Counted from the stretch's first letter, positions 29,572 through 38,757 are shown. The stretch: 64,000 nucleotides of DNA from Lentzea kentuckyensis (GCF_002150765.1 NZ_MUYM01000002.1:43887-107886); one strand, 5' to 3'. The notes: generated from the letters alone by a model not told the origin. Program-made: numbers and translations.

Positions 29572-29799
29572 TCACCAGATGTACAGCCACCAGCGCTGAC
29601 TGGAGGGGGCACTGGGGTTGCTGTCGCACGCGTAGCCCTTTTGACCCCCGACGAACACCAGAGGCTTGCCGACGGCCTCGCACCGGGCCTTCGTCGGGTA
29701 CTTGCCGTACGGCTCCTGGGCGGAGGCCGTGCCCGCGCCGCCCAGCAGGATCCCCACAGAGGCCACGATCACCGCGGCCGATGTCATTGTTCGCTTCAC
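29572..29799 (-). CDS. Small secreted protein, unknown function
   Basis: 75 residues. Signal peptide MKRTMTSAAVIVASVGILLGGAGTASA with cleavage after ASA at about 27. The mature 48 residues contain two Cys (ARCEAVG, YACDSN) able to form one disulphide and many aromatics (QRWWLYIW at the end). ATG at 29799. It resembles the secreted protein at 1604 only in style. No family recognised. Confidence 0.65.
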   Translation of the reverse strand: MKRTMTSAAVIVASVGILLGGAGTASAQEPYGKYPTKARCEAVGKPLVFVGGQKGYACDSNPSAPSSQRWWLYIW

Positions 29800-29836
29800 A
29801 TTCGTTCCTAACCGATCCTGCCGACCGCCGGTTGCA

Positions 29837-29860
29837 CTGACGTGACCGCGGTCACGTCAG
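29837..29860. promoter_or_regulatory. 24-bp perfect palindrome at the end of the mutL-like gene
   Basis: ctgacgtgaccg and its exact complement form a spacer-free 24-bp palindrome. It includes the stop codon of the MutL-like gene (29852-29854) and lies 38 bp upstream of the small secreted-protein gene on the same strand. It could be an operator for that gene or a transcript 3'-end hairpin. Confidence 0.55.
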
Positions 29861-31087
29861 GCGCTTCGCCAGTCGGTCGGCGGCCTCGAGCCGCCCCGAC
29901 TCGGCGAGCAGCCCCACCGGTGCCAGCACGTAGTCGCGGTCGACGGTGATCTCCGCGGTCCGCAGCACGGGTCGCAGCACCGGGTCGCTCCGCAACGCCT
30001 CGACGATCGGCGTGATGTCGGGCGTGTGCCGGAAAACGCCGCCGGAGAGCACCAACAACCCCGCGCCGTGCGGGCCGAGTTGGCCGTCGACCTGGCGGAG
30101 ATGCCTGCGCACGGCCAGAATCGCCGCGAAGGACGCCAGCTTCACGTCCACGGCGGGGTCTTCGGCGATCCAGCCGACGTTCTCGGCGCGGTGTTGCGCC
30201 TCGGCACTGAGGTCCTCGGTGGTGAGGCGTTCGGCGAGAGCTTCCTCGACCACGCCGGGGGCCGACCAGCGCATGCCGAGGTCGCCCTCGACGGTGCGGC
30301 GGTCCGGTGGCAGCGCGACCGTCCTTTCCAGACCCTCACTGTCCACGTCGGACACAGCCGAGTAGACGTCGGTGGTGGCGCCACCGACGTCCACGACCAG
30401 GACAGCGCCTTCGCGGTCCTGCGCGGCCAGTCTGGACACGCCGGCCAGGACGGCGTCCGGGGTCACGGCTCGCACCAGTTGCCGGAAGCGCGGGCCCCTG
30501 GACAGGCCCTTGCCGCCGATCACGTGCTGGAGAAAGGCCGCGCGGATCGCCTTGCGCGCGGGTTCCGGAGCGAGCTGACCGACGTCGGGCAGCACGTTCG
30601 GGCACGCCACCACGGTCCGTTTGGCCAGCAGTTCCAACGCTTCTGGCTGCGCCTCGACGTTGCCGGCCAGCACGATCGGGACGGCCACGCGGGCGAGTTT
30701 CGCGGCGTTGTGCAGCAGAACCGACTGGTCGCCGCCGTCCGTGCCGCCGACGAGCAGCACGAGGTCGGGTGAAGCCGCCCGCAGTGCCTTCACGTCGACC
30801 GGGCCCGCGCTGACGTGCACGATCTTGGCGCCCGCGCTGAGTGCGACCCGGTAGCCGGCCTCGGCGCTCACGACGCGTTCCTGGCCCACGACCGCGAGCC
30901 GGAGGCCTCCACCCGCCGAGGAGCACGCCAGGATCTCGCCGTCGCCCACCTCGGCGCGCAGGGCGTCGATGCCGTGCAACACCTCGGGCGGCGTGGTCGG
31001 GTGCTGTCCGGTGCGGACCAGTTCGCCCTCGGGGGTGATGAGCGCGGCCTTGGTCCAGGTGGAACCGACGTCGAGACACAGGATCAC
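29852..31087 (-). CDS. Glutamate mutase MutL-like protein
   Basis: 411 residues of the actin-like ATPase fold: LCLDVGSTWTKAALI at the N-terminus (phosphate-1), LLVGGTDGGDQ, VLVVDVGGATTDVYS (phosphate-2, about residues 229-243), VLSGGVFRH. The MutL family is named for its place beside coenzyme-B12 glutamate mutase and its relatives, probably as a repair or reactivation factor. No mutase subunits or B12 genes are nearby, so its partner is unknown. GTG start at 31087. It shares only 17 bp with the divergent P-loop gene; its -10 candidate tagctt is 5 bp from the start codon (leaderless type). Confidence 0.8.
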   Translation of the reverse strand: MILCLDVGSTWTKAALITPEGELVRTGQHPTTPPEVLHGIDALRAEVGDGEILACSSAGGGLRLAVVGQERVVSAEAGYRVALSAGAKIVHVSAGPVDVKALRAASPDLVLLVGGTDGGDQSVLLHNAAKLARVAVPIVLAGNVEAQPEALELLAKRTVVACPNVLPDVGQLAPEPARKAIRAAFLQHVIGGKGLSRGPRFRQLVRAVTPDAVLAGVSRLAAQDREGAVLVVDVGGATTDVYSAVSDVDSEGLERTVALPPDRRTVEGDLGMRWSAPGVVEEALAERLTTEDLSAEAQHRAENVGWIAEDPAVDVKLASFAAILAVRRHLRQVDGQLGPHGAGLLVLSGGVFRHTPDITPIVEALRSDPVLRPVLRTAEITVDRDYVLAPVGLLAESGRLEAADRLAKRLT

Positions 31088-31104
31088 AAGGCAAGCTAAC
31101 CCAC

Positions 31105-31710
31105 GTGAAGCTCACGCCCAAAGTGATCCTCGAAGGCACCCGGCTGACCGGTAAGACGGACCTGGCCTACGCGCTCAACGAGCACCCCCGCCTCGTCGGA
31201 CACCGCAAGTACCGCTACCACTCGCCGTTGATCTCCGCCGAGTGGAGCGGGTTCACCAACGAACCGTGGGGTCGCGGGATGATCGACTTCGCGCCGGAGG
31301 AGACCTCGCACGCGTTGGAGACCTACGAAACGTGGATGCGGATGTTCGAGCTGCAGCGCTACTACTCGTGGATCGTCGACCGGTTCCACCTGTCCACCAT
31401 GGCCTATCAGGCACGGCAGGGGCGCGAGTTCGACTTCGGCTGGCTGGAGGAACGACTCAAGCCGCTCAACTTCGCGATCGTGCTGTGCACACGGCCGGAC
31501 GACACGTTCGAGCAGGCACGGGTGGAACGGTTGAAGATCAGCGCGAACCCGAAGCAGTACGTGTCGCTGGAGCCGTTCATCGAGGAGCAGCAACAACTCC
31601 GTGAGCTCGCGGCGAAGTCGATCCTGCCGGTGTTCGAGTTCGACGTGACCCGGCACGGACCGGACGACGTGGCCGAGTGGCTCGACGAGCGCGGTCTGCT
31701 GACGCTCTAG
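31105..31710 (+). CDS. P-loop kinase-like NTPase (nucleotide/deoxynucleoside kinase fold)
   Basis: 201 residues. Walker A GTRLTGKT (11-18) and a DRFHLS motif at about residue 93 like the DRY/DRS of thymidylate and deoxynucleoside kinases. A basic LID-like stretch follows (EQARVERLKISANPKQ). The substrate is not evident; nucleoside or nucleotide kinase-like is an inference. GTG start at 31105. It divergently abuts the MutL-like gene and its TAG stop shares the palindrome CTAG (31707-31710) with the stop of the convergent MarR gene. Confidence 0.68.
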   Translation: MKLTPKVILEGTRLTGKTDLAYALNEHPRLVGHRKYRYHSPLISAEWSGFTNEPWGRGMIDFAPEETSHALETYETWMRMFELQRYYSWIVDRFHLSTMAYQARQGREFDFGWLEERLKPLNFAIVLCTRPDDTFEQARVERLKISANPKQYVSLEPFIEEQQQLRELAAKSILPVFEFDVTRHGPDDVAEWLDERGLLTL

Positions 31711-32162
31711 TCGTCCGCCTTCTCGTGCACGATCTGCATGAACGACCCGAGCTGCGCGAGCTGCTCCGGCGTGAAGAGGTCGATCAGGTACTCGCGGACC
31801 GTCGCGACGTGCCCTGGCGCGGTGCTGAGCAGCAGGTCCTTGCCCGCGGCGGTGAGCACGGCGAGGATGCCGCGCTCGTCGGACTCGTGCGGTTCGCGCC
31901 GCACGAGTCCCGCCTTCTCCAGCTTGCCGATCTGGTAGGTCAGCGAGCTCTTGGACACGACGACGCGGCGCGCCAACTCGGTCATCCGCAGGCGGTTTCC
32001 GGGCTGTTCGGACAGGACGACCAGCACGTTGTACTGCGCGTGCGAGAGGCCCGCGTCGCGCTGCAACTGCTGTTCGATCTGCCTCTCGAGGAGGTGGTAC
32101 GCCTGGACGAAGTGGTGCCAGGCGTGCCCCTCCTCCTCGGAGAGCCACCGCGCGTTTCCCAT
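31707..32162 (-). CDS. MarR-family regulator
   Basis: 151 residues. Winged helix with LSHAQYNVLVVLSEQPGNRLRMTELARRVVVSKSSLTYQIG (positions about 47-88, described as region) and wing DERGILAVLTAAGKDLL. MarR proteins repress efflux and stress genes and respond to phenolic ligands. ATG at 32162, chosen over upstream codons because conserved residues begin nearby. It is 25 bp downstream of the amino-acid permease gene on the same strand and may be co-transcribed. Confidence 0.88.
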   Translation of the reverse strand: MGNARWLSEEEGHAWHHFVQAYHLLERQIEQQLQRDAGLSHAQYNVLVVLSEQPGNRLRMTELARRVVVSKSSLTYQIGKLEKAGLVRREPHESDERGILAVLTAAGKDLLLSTAPGHVATVREYLIDLFTPEQLAQLGSFMQIVHEKADD

Positions 32163-32187
32163 GGTGCGCAGGTTAGTTGGTGAGCAC

Positions 32188-33726
32188 TTAGATGCCTGGC
32201 TCTTCACCGTGCTTGATGACCGGTTCGGACTCGACCTTGCCCTGCCCGGTCCTGCCGAGCACCGAGTTGCGGCGGCTGTAGGCGAAGTAGACGACCACGC
32301 CGAGCGCCATCCAGGCGAGGAACCGGATCCAGGTGAGCGCGGTCAGGTTCAGCATCAGCCACAGGCACGCGAGGATCGCGAGGATCGGCACCAACGGCAC
32401 GAGCGGCACGCGGAACCCGCGCGACAGGTCGGGTCGCGTCCTGCGCAGCACCCACACGCCCGCCGAGACCAGGATGAACGCGAACAGCGTGCCGACGTTC
32501 ACCATCTCCTCGAGCGCCCCGGCGTCCAGGAAACCGGCGACGACGGCGACCAGCACACCGATGATGATCGTGATGCGCGTCGGCGTGCCGTGGCTGCCCG
32601 TCTTCGCGAGACCACGCGGCAGCAGGCCGTCCCGCGACATCGCGAACAACACGCGGCTCTGGCCCAGCATCAGCACCATGACGACCGTGGTCAGACCGGC
32701 GAGCGCGCCGACCGAGATCACCGTGGCCGCCCAGTCGACACCGTTGTCCCGGAACGCACTGGCGAGCGTCGCGCGCGTGCCGTCCGGCTGCGTGGCGAGC
32801 TTCGTGTACGGCACCATGCCGGTGATCACCAGCGTGACGGCGACGTACAGCACGGTGACGATCGCGAGCGAACCGAGAATGCCCCTCGGCACCGCCTTCT
32901 GCGGGTTCTTGGTCTCCTCCGCCGTGGTCGCCACGACGTCGAACCCGATGAACGCGAAGAACACGATGCTCGCCGCCGCCAGCATGCCGAGCACGCCGTA
33001 CGTGCTGCCCGAGTAGCCGGTGAGCAACGAGAAGAGCGACTGCTCGATCCCCGTGTGCGTGGTTCCACCCTCAGCGGCCGGGGGAATGAACGGGCTGTAG
33101 TTCTCGGCCTTGATGTACCCGATGCCCAGCACGATCACGAGCAGCACCACCGCGACCTTGACGGCCGTGATGATCGCGCTGACCCGCGACGACAACTTGG
33201 TGCCCAGCACCAGCAACACGGTGAGAACGCCGACCAGCAGGATCGCGCCCCAGTCGAACTGGAACGGCCCCCCGAGCTTGAACGCCGTCTTCACGTCGAT
33301 GCCGATCAGCCCGAGGGTCGTCTGCAGGTAGGCCGACCACCCCTTCGCCACCGCCGCCGAACCCACGGCGAACTCCAGCACGAGGTCCCAGCCGATGATC
33401 CACGCGGCGAACTCGCCGAACGTCGCGTAGGAGAACGTGTAGGCGCTACCCGCGACCGGCACCGTCGAGGCGAACTCGGCGTAGCACAACGCGGCCAGCG
33501 CACAGGCGATCGCCGCCAGCACGAAGCTCAGCGAGACCGACGGCCCCGCGATGTTGCCGGCGGTGCTCGCGGTGAGCGTGAAAATGCCGGCACCGATGAC
33601 GACCGCGACGCCGAAGACCGTGAGGTCCCAAGCCGTCAAGTCCTTGCGGAGCTTGGTGTCCGGCTCGTCCGTGTCCGCGATCGACTGCTCGATCGACTTG
33701 GTGCGCCACAACCCGTTCCCCGGCAC
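32188..33726 (-). CDS. APC-family amino-acid permease (cationic type)
   Basis: 512 residues and about 12-14 transmembrane segments. The APC signature IGAGIFTLTA (first helix, about residues 44-53) and consensus AEFASTVPVAGSAYTF and FFAFIGFDVVATTAEET identify the CAT/cationic amino-acid transporter branch. Likely imports lysine, arginine or ornithine, by analogy. GTG start at 33726 with caaggaggt eight bases upstream. In mycobacteria a cationic amino-acid permease also stands in this neighbourhood. Confidence 0.9.
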   Translation of the reverse strand: MPGNGLWRTKSIEQSIADTDEPDTKLRKDLTAWDLTVFGVAVVIGAGIFTLTASTAGNIAGPSVSLSFVLAAIACALAALCYAEFASTVPVAGSAYTFSYATFGEFAAWIIGWDLVLEFAVGSAAVAKGWSAYLQTTLGLIGIDVKTAFKLGGPFQFDWGAILLVGVLTVLLVLGTKLSSRVSAIITAVKVAVVLLVIVLGIGYIKAENYSPFIPPAAEGGTTHTGIEQSLFSLLTGYSGSTYGVLGMLAAASIVFFAFIGFDVVATTAEETKNPQKAVPRGILGSLAIVTVLYVAVTLVITGMVPYTKLATQPDGTRATLASAFRDNGVDWAATVISVGALAGLTTVVMVLMLGQSRVLFAMSRDGLLPRGLAKTGSHGTPTRITIIIGVLVAVVAGFLDAGALEEMVNVGTLFAFILVSAGVWVLRRTRPDLSRGFRVPLVPLVPILAILACLWLMLNLTALTWIRFLAWMALGVVVYFAYSRRNSVLGRTGQGKVESEPVIKHGEEPGI

Positions 33727-33846
33727 GGTACATACCTCCTTGATGGACCTGTTCGGCCCACCCTAGAGGTATCCAGCATGTGGAACCCCTAAAGCTGATG
33801 TTCGCAGGTTGTACGGCGTTTTGGCTCGGTAGGAGAACACAAAAAG

Positions 33847-33872
33847 CCGCCCCGGCGAACACCGGGGCGGCC
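33847..33872 (-). terminator. Rho-independent terminator of the CDF transporter
   Basis: A perfect 10-bp stem (33847-33856 with 33863-33872) and 6-nt loop, followed on the minus strand by TTTTTG (33841-33846). A classical terminator 14 bp past the CDF stop. Confidence 0.85.
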
Positions 33873-33886
33873 TCGAAGAACGAAGA

Positions 33887-34810
33887 TCAGGAACTGGTGA
33901 CCGTCGACCGGTCCAGGTCCGGCTCCAAATAGATCAACCGGGCGTGCGGCACCTTGTTCCGCACCCGCTGCTCGGCGTCGTTGATCGCCTGAGCGACCTC
34001 GTCGAGCGGCAACTGGGGCTCCAGCGCGATCTTGGCCGCGACCAGCAGCTCCTCCGGCCCGATGTACTGCGTCTTGATGTGGATGACGCGCTGCACCTTG
34101 CCCGCGGCGAGCTCGTCGCAGATCAGGTCGAGGTCCTTGTCGGACGCGCCCTCGCCGATCAGCAGCGACTTCATCTCGATGATGAGGATCACGGCGATGA
34201 TGCCCAGCAGGGCACCGATGGCGATGGTGCCGAGCGCGTCGAAGACCGGGTCGCCGGTGATCATGCTCAGGCCCACGCCAGCCAGCGCGAGCACCAGGCC
34301 GATCAGTGCGCCGAGGTCCTCCAGCAGGACGACCGGCAGTTCCGGCGTGCGGGACTGGCGGATGAAGCCCCACCAGGAGACGTCACCCTTGATCTTCTTC
34401 GACTCGCTGATCGCGGTCACGAAGCTGTAGGTCTCCAGGCCGATCGCGATCACCAGGATGACGATCGCGATGATCGGGTCCTTGAGCGGCTCCGGGTGCT
34501 GCAGCTTGTGGATGCCTTCGTACAGCGCGAACACCGAGCCGAGGCTGAACAGCAGCAGTGCCACCACGAACGACCAGAAGTAGCGGTCACGGCCGTAGCC
34601 GAACGGGTGCAGCCTGGTGGCCTTGCGCTGCGCGGTCTTCTGACCGAGCAGCAACAGACCCTGGTTCGACGTGTCCGCGAGCGAGTGCACCGACTCGGCC
34701 AGCATCGACGACGAGCCGGTGAACAAGAATCCGACGAACTTGGCCACCGCGATACCCGCGTTCGCCGCCAATGCCGCGACGATGGCCTTGGTTCCGCCCC
34801 CTGCTGACAC
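33887..34810 (-). CDS. Cation diffusion facilitator (metal efflux)
   Basis: 307 residues. Six hydrophobic segments: SMLAESVHSLADT carries the first metal-site residues (HSLAD) and PELPVVLLEDLGALIGLVLAL the second (EDLGA; many relatives have HxxxD here). A cytosolic dimerisation domain at the C-terminus contains DDLARGEV-like PEELLVAAKIAL. Exports Zn2+, Mn2+ or other divalent metals at the membrane. GTG start at 34810 with gaggag upstream. A terminator follows. Position near manA is conserved in part. Confidence 0.88.
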   Translation of the reverse strand: MSAGGGTKAIVAALAANAGIAVAKFVGFLFTGSSSMLAESVHSLADTSNQGLLLLGQKTAQRKATRLHPFGYGRDRYFWSFVVALLLFSLGSVFALYEGIHKLQHPEPLKDPIIAIVILVIAIGLETYSFVTAISESKKIKGDVSWWGFIRQSRTPELPVVLLEDLGALIGLVLALAGVGLSMITGDPVFDALGTIAIGALLGIIAVILIIEMKSLLIGEGASDKDLDLICDELAAGKVQRVIHIKTQYIGPEELLVAAKIALEPQLPLDEVAQAINDAEQRVRNKVPHARLIYLEPDLDRSTVTSS

Positions 34811-34887
34811 GCGTTCTCCTCGTTGCACCCAGGTCCTGGCCGAACAGGTCCTGGCCAGAAAAAGTCCAATTTGTCCGGTCGGGAACC

Positions 34888-36102
34888 TTAGTCGGTTCCG
34901 GCCGTCGCGCGGAAAAGTTGAGCGGATTCAACACCATCCGGCCTGACGAGCACCGCCGGGTCCGACGCGGGCAGCCACACGGACTGTCCGCGGACCAGCC
35001 GCAACTCGTCGCCGCGGGCGTTCGTCAACAGGGCCGCGCCCGCGGTGCAGAGCATGATCTGCGGGCCCTCGTGGTTGATCCGGGTCTCCTCGACCAGATC
35101 CAGCCTGGACAGTTCGAACTCCGGCGCGGGGGTGCGGTAGACGCGGACGCCCGGCGCGACCTCCTCGCCCGTCGACACCGGCATGTCGCCGCAGGTGAAG
35201 TCGAGCACGCGCAACAACTCGGGCACGTCGACGTGCTTGGGCGTGAGGCCGCAGCGCAGGACGTTGTCCGAGTTCGCGAGGATCTCGATGCCGGTGCCGC
35301 GCAGGTACGCGTGCAGGTTGCCGGCGGGCAGGTGGATCGCCTCGCCGGGCTGCAGCACGATGCGGTTCAGCAGCAGGGCCGCGAGCACGCCCGCGTCGCC
35401 GGGATAGGACTCGCCCAGCTCCAGGATCGTGCGGCATTCCAGGTCGAACTCGCCGTGCTCCTTCACGTGCAGCACACACGCGTCGAGCACCTGCGGCAGC
35501 AGCGTGCTCAGCGACGTCTGCGGCAGCGTGATCAGCATCGTGAACAACGCGCGCAGGCCCGACGAGTCCGGCTGGGCCACCAGCATCTCGGTGTAGGGCG
35601 CCAGCGCGGGCGCGTCCAGCGTGCGCAGCAACGCCACCGTGCGTTCCGGCGCCCGAAAACCAGCGAGGGCGTGGAACTCGGTCAGCGCGCAGATCAGTTC
35701 CGGCTTCGCGGCCGGGTCCTTGTAGTTGCGCACCGGGGAGTCGAGCGGCACGGCGCGCGCTTCCTCGGCCGCGAAGCCCTCGCGCGCCTGGGCCGCCGAC
35801 GGGTGCGCCTGCAGGCTCAGCGCCTCCTCGGCGGCGAGCACCTTGAGCAGGAACGGGAGCCTGCTGCCCCACCGCTCGGCCACGCGCGTGCCGAGCTGGC
35901 CGTCCGGGTCGGACGTCAGGAGTTCGAGCAACGAGCGCTGGACGCCGTCGGCGCCGGCCACGCGGGACGGGTCGCCGGGGTGGGCGCCCATCCACAGCTC
36001 GGCCTCGGGATGGGGTGCGGGCACCTCCTTCCCGAGCAGCTCGGCGATGGCCGTGCGTGAGCCCCACGCGTACGGCCTGACCGCGTTGTGCAGCAGGTCC
36101 AC
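34888..36102 (-). CDS. manA: Mannose-6-phosphate isomerase, class I
   Basis: 404 residues. Cupin-type zinc enzyme converting fructose-6-phosphate and mannose-6-phosphate, the entry to GDP-mannose. Zinc-ligand motifs: LQAHPSAAQA (first), YKDPAAKPELICAL (YxDxxxKPE signature) and LPAGNLHAYL. Start GTG at 36102, where the catalytic homology begins; the longer frame upstream overlaps the next gene. Stop-start spacing to the SIS-domain gene is 19 bp. Works with manB (37405) and the pyrophosphorylase at 48336 in mannosyl-donor synthesis. Confidence 0.93.
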   Translation of the reverse strand: MDLLHNAVRPYAWGSRTAIAELLGKEVPAPHPEAELWMGAHPGDPSRVAGADGVQRSLLELLTSDPDGQLGTRVAERWGSRLPFLLKVLAAEEALSLQAHPSAAQAREGFAAEEARAVPLDSPVRNYKDPAAKPELICALTEFHALAGFRAPERTVALLRTLDAPALAPYTEMLVAQPDSSGLRALFTMLITLPQTSLSTLLPQVLDACVLHVKEHGEFDLECRTILELGESYPGDAGVLAALLLNRIVLQPGEAIHLPAGNLHAYLRGTGIEILANSDNVLRCGLTPKHVDVPELLRVLDFTCGDMPVSTGEEVAPGVRVYRTPAPEFELSRLDLVEETRINHEGPQIMLCTAGAALLTNARGDELRLVRGQSVWLPASDPAVLVRPDGVESAQLFRATAGTD

Positions 36103-36121
36103 TTCTAAGTCAGCTCCCAAA

Positions 36122-37195
36122 TCAGTACGGGTTGCCGCCGAGAGTTCCGGCGGCGAGCCCGAGATACAGCGCGGCCAGCTCGAAGCGCAGCGCGAGCAGC
36201 GCGGCACTGACCGCGTCGCCTCCCGCCACCTCGACGGCCGGCTCCAAGACGTCTGCTCCCGGCAGGGCGTCCTCGGCGGCGTGCCGAACAGCATCAGCCA
36301 CCGGACCCTGGCGCACGGCCAGCAACAGCACGCGCACAAGTCCGCCACCCGGTTCGTCATCCGGGTCGGCGAAGAGGTCTGCACCAGAAGTTCCCTGGAC
36401 CGCGCGGCGGTGCAGCACCGGGCGGGTCAGCGCTTGTGAGTACCCGGCGACGTCACTCGCCACTCCGGCGAACGCCGCCAGCACGCCGGCGCCGTGCACA
36501 CCGATCGACGCGGCGACCTCGTCGAGGCCCCACAGCAGCGGCGTGCGGTCGGCGACGCGCAACGCGAGCGACTTCGCCGGGTTCACGAACGACTCGTGCA
36601 TCGGGTGGTCGCGCTCGGCCTCGCGGTCGAGCTCGTCCGCGATCAGCTGCACGTCGACCTTGAGCAGGCCCAGCGCGTTCAGCACCACGAGCCACCCGGC
36701 GAGCGCGCCGTGGAAGCTGAAGCCCGGTGGCACCTCCACCCGCGGCGAGAGCAGCACGGCCTGACCGGCGGCGGCCGCGGCGACCGGACCGGCGTCCGGC
36801 GCGGTCAGCAGCGTGCGCGCGCCACGGCGGGAAGCCTGGTAGATCGACTCGGCGAGCACCCGGTCACTCGGATCCTCGGTGTGCGCGAGCACCACGTCGA
36901 GCGCACCGACCCACGGTGGCACCTCGTCGCAGACCACGACCGGCACCGAGCAACCGGGACCGAGCAACGCCATGACGACGCCCGCGACCGCGACCGAGTG
37001 GCCGGGACGGGTGATCAGCACGACCGCGCGCGGGCGTTCGGAGAAGATCCGGTCCACCCCGGCCTCGGCCGCGGCCTCGGCGGTGGAACGAACCTGTGCT
37101 CCCGCCCGTGCGGCAGCGCGCAACCATCCGCCGGTGTCGGCGTCGGCGAGGCGGCCCGGGTCGTCGAGCAGCGTGTCGTCGAGCACCCGGATCAC
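36122..37195 (-). CDS. SIS-domain protein (Rv3256c-type, isomerase-like)
   Basis: 357 residues. Two sugar-isomerase (SIS) modules. Sequence cues: SVAVAGVVMALLGPG, GARTLLTAPDAGPVAAAAAG and the conserved RPVLHRRAVQGTSGADLFADPDDEPG. It is the actinobacterial family found between manA and manB; the biochemical role is unproven, though a sugar-phosphate isomerase-like or regulatory role in mannose metabolism is plausible. ATG at 37195 overlaps the end of the Trm112-like gene by 4 bp (translational coupling). Confidence 0.85.
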   Translation of the reverse strand: MIRVLDDTLLDDPGRLADADTGGWLRAAARAGAQVRSTAEAAAEAGVDRIFSERPRAVVLITRPGHSVAVAGVVMALLGPGCSVPVVVCDEVPPWVGALDVVLAHTEDPSDRVLAESIYQASRRGARTLLTAPDAGPVAAAAAGQAVLLSPRVEVPPGFSFHGALAGWLVVLNALGLLKVDVQLIADELDREAERDHPMHESFVNPAKSLALRVADRTPLLWGLDEVAASIGVHGAGVLAAFAGVASDVAGYSQALTRPVLHRRAVQGTSGADLFADPDDEPGGGLVRVLLLAVRQGPVADAVRHAAEDALPGADVLEPAVEVAGGDAVSAALLALRFELAALYLGLAAGTLGGNPY

Positions 37196-37392
37196 TCAGC
37201 CGTGGGCGGCTCGACCGCCTCGTCCAGCAGCAGTACCGGGATGCCGTCGCGAACCGGGAACGAACGGCCGCACGCGGTGCACGTGAGGAAGTCCGCTTCC
37301 GGGTCTGCAGGCGTCCCGAGCCGCAGCGGCGCGTGCTCGGGGCACGGGCAGGCGAGGATCTCCAGCAACTGCTCTTCGAGCTTGACGGCCAC
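37192..37392 (-). CDS. Trm112-family zinc-ribbon protein
   Basis: 66 residues, UPF0434/Trm112 type. Cys15, Cys17, Cys38 and Cys41 (ACPCPEH, TCTACGR) form a zinc ribbon; ends VRDGIPVLLLDEAVEP as usual. In eukaryotes Trm112 activates methyltransferases; in bacteria the partner is unknown. ATG at 37392, 12 bp after the manB stop; ends overlapping the SIS gene by four bases. Part of the manB-Trm112-SIS-manA operon. Confidence 0.92.
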   Translation of the reverse strand: MAVKLEEQLLEILACPCPEHAPLRLGTPADPEADFLTCTACGRSFPVRDGIPVLLLDEAVEPPTAE

Positions 37393-37404
37393 GGTGTTCT
37401 CTCC

Positions 37405-38757
37405 TCAGGCCCGCACGATCGCGAGGACCTCGTCGCTCAGTGCGACGACGGCCTCCGGGGTGGCGGCTTCGACGTTCAGGCGCAGCAACGGCTCGGTGTT
37501 CGAGGCCCGCAGGTTGAACCAGGCCCCGTCCGCCAGCTGCACAGTGAGACCGTCCAGCTCGTCGATCGTGACGCCGTCCTTCGAGCCGTACGCGTCCTTG
37601 ATGGCGGCGATCCGGCCGGCCTGGTCGGCGACCGTCGAGTTGATCTCACCGGACGCGGCGTAGCGGTTGTAGATCTCGGTCAGCTTGGACAGCGGGCCGT
37701 CCTGCTCGCCCAGCGCGGCCAGCACGTGCAGCGCGGCCAGCATGCCGGTGTCCGCCCGCCAGAAGTCGCGGAAGTAGTAGTGCGCCGAGTGCTCGCCGCC
37801 GAAGATGGCGCCGGTCCTGGCCATCTCCTCCTTGATGAACGAGTGGCCGACGCGCGTGCGCACGGGCTTGCCACCGTTCTCCTTGACGATCTCCGGCACC
37901 GCGTGCGAGGTGATCAGGTTGTGGATGATCGTGCCGCCGGGGTCCTTGGCCAGCTCGCGCACGGCCACCAGCGCCGTGATCGCGGACGGGCTGACCGGGT
38001 CGCCGTTCTCGTCCACCACGAAGCAACGGTCCGCGTCGCCGTCGAACGCCACACCGGCGTCCGCTCCTTCGGCCTTCGTGCGGGCCTGCAGGTCCACGAT
38101 GTTCTTCGGGTCGAGCGGGTTCGCCTCGTGGTTCGGGAAGCTGCCGTCGAGTTCGAAGTACATGGGGATGACCTCGATGGGCAGGCCCTCGAAGACCTGC
38201 GGCACCGTGTAGCCGCCCATGCCGTTGCCCGCGTCCACGACGATCTTGAGCGGACGAATCTCACGCAGGTTGACCAGCTGGTTCAGGTAGGCCGCGTAGT
38301 CCGCGAGCATGTTGCGCTCTTCGAACGTGCCCTCGGTGACACCCTCGGCGTCCGGCACCTGGTTCTCGGCGTCCTGACGGATCTGCGCGAGCCCGGTGTC
38401 CTGACCGACCGGCGACGCACCCGCGCGGCACAGCTTGATGCCGTTGTACTGCGCCGGGTTGTGGCTGGCGGTGAACATGGCGCCGGGCAGGTCCAGCTGG
38501 CCGGACGCGAAGTACAGCATGTCCGTGCTGGCCAGGCCGATGCTGATGACGTTGACGCCCTGCGCCTGAGCACCAGCGGCGAACGCCCTGGACAGCTCGG
38601 GCGACGAGTCACGCATGTCGTGACCGATCACGATCGCGGGTCCACCGACCAACCGCGCGAACGCCGCGCCGAAGTCACGAACCACGGCGGCGTCCAGCTG
38701 CTCGCCGACCACCCCGCGGATGTCGTACGCCTTGACGATGCCGGACAGGTCACGCAC
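37405..38757 (-). CDS. manB: Phosphomannomutase/phosphoglucomutase
   Basis: 450 residues. Converts mannose-6-phosphate to mannose-1-phosphate, the direct precursor of GDP-mannose. Active-site phosphoserine in TASHNPAQYNGIK, metal loop DGDADRCF, sugar loop GGEHSAHYYF and the phosphate-binding loop RASNTEPLLRLN near the C-terminus. I chose the GTG at 38757, since gggag lies eight bases upstream; the GTG at 38766 is the alternative. First gene of a four-gene minus-strand operon (manB, Trm112-like, SIS, manA). Confidence 0.94.
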   Translation of the reverse strand: MRDLSGIVKAYDIRGVVGEQLDAAVVRDFGAAFARLVGGPAIVIGHDMRDSSPELSRAFAAGAQAQGVNVISIGLASTDMLYFASGQLDLPGAMFTASHNPAQYNGIKLCRAGASPVGQDTGLAQIRQDAENQVPDAEGVTEGTFEERNMLADYAAYLNQLVNLREIRPLKIVVDAGNGMGGYTVPQVFEGLPIEVIPMYFELDGSFPNHEANPLDPKNIVDLQARTKAEGADAGVAFDGDADRCFVVDENGDPVSPSAITALVAVRELAKDPGGTIIHNLITSHAVPEIVKENGGKPVRTRVGHSFIKEEMARTGAIFGGEHSAHYYFRDFWRADTGMLAALHVLAALGEQDGPLSKLTEIYNRYAASGEINSTVADQAGRIAAIKDAYGSKDGVTIDELDGLTVQLADGAWFNLRASNTEPLLRLNVEAATPEAVVALSDEVLAIVRA

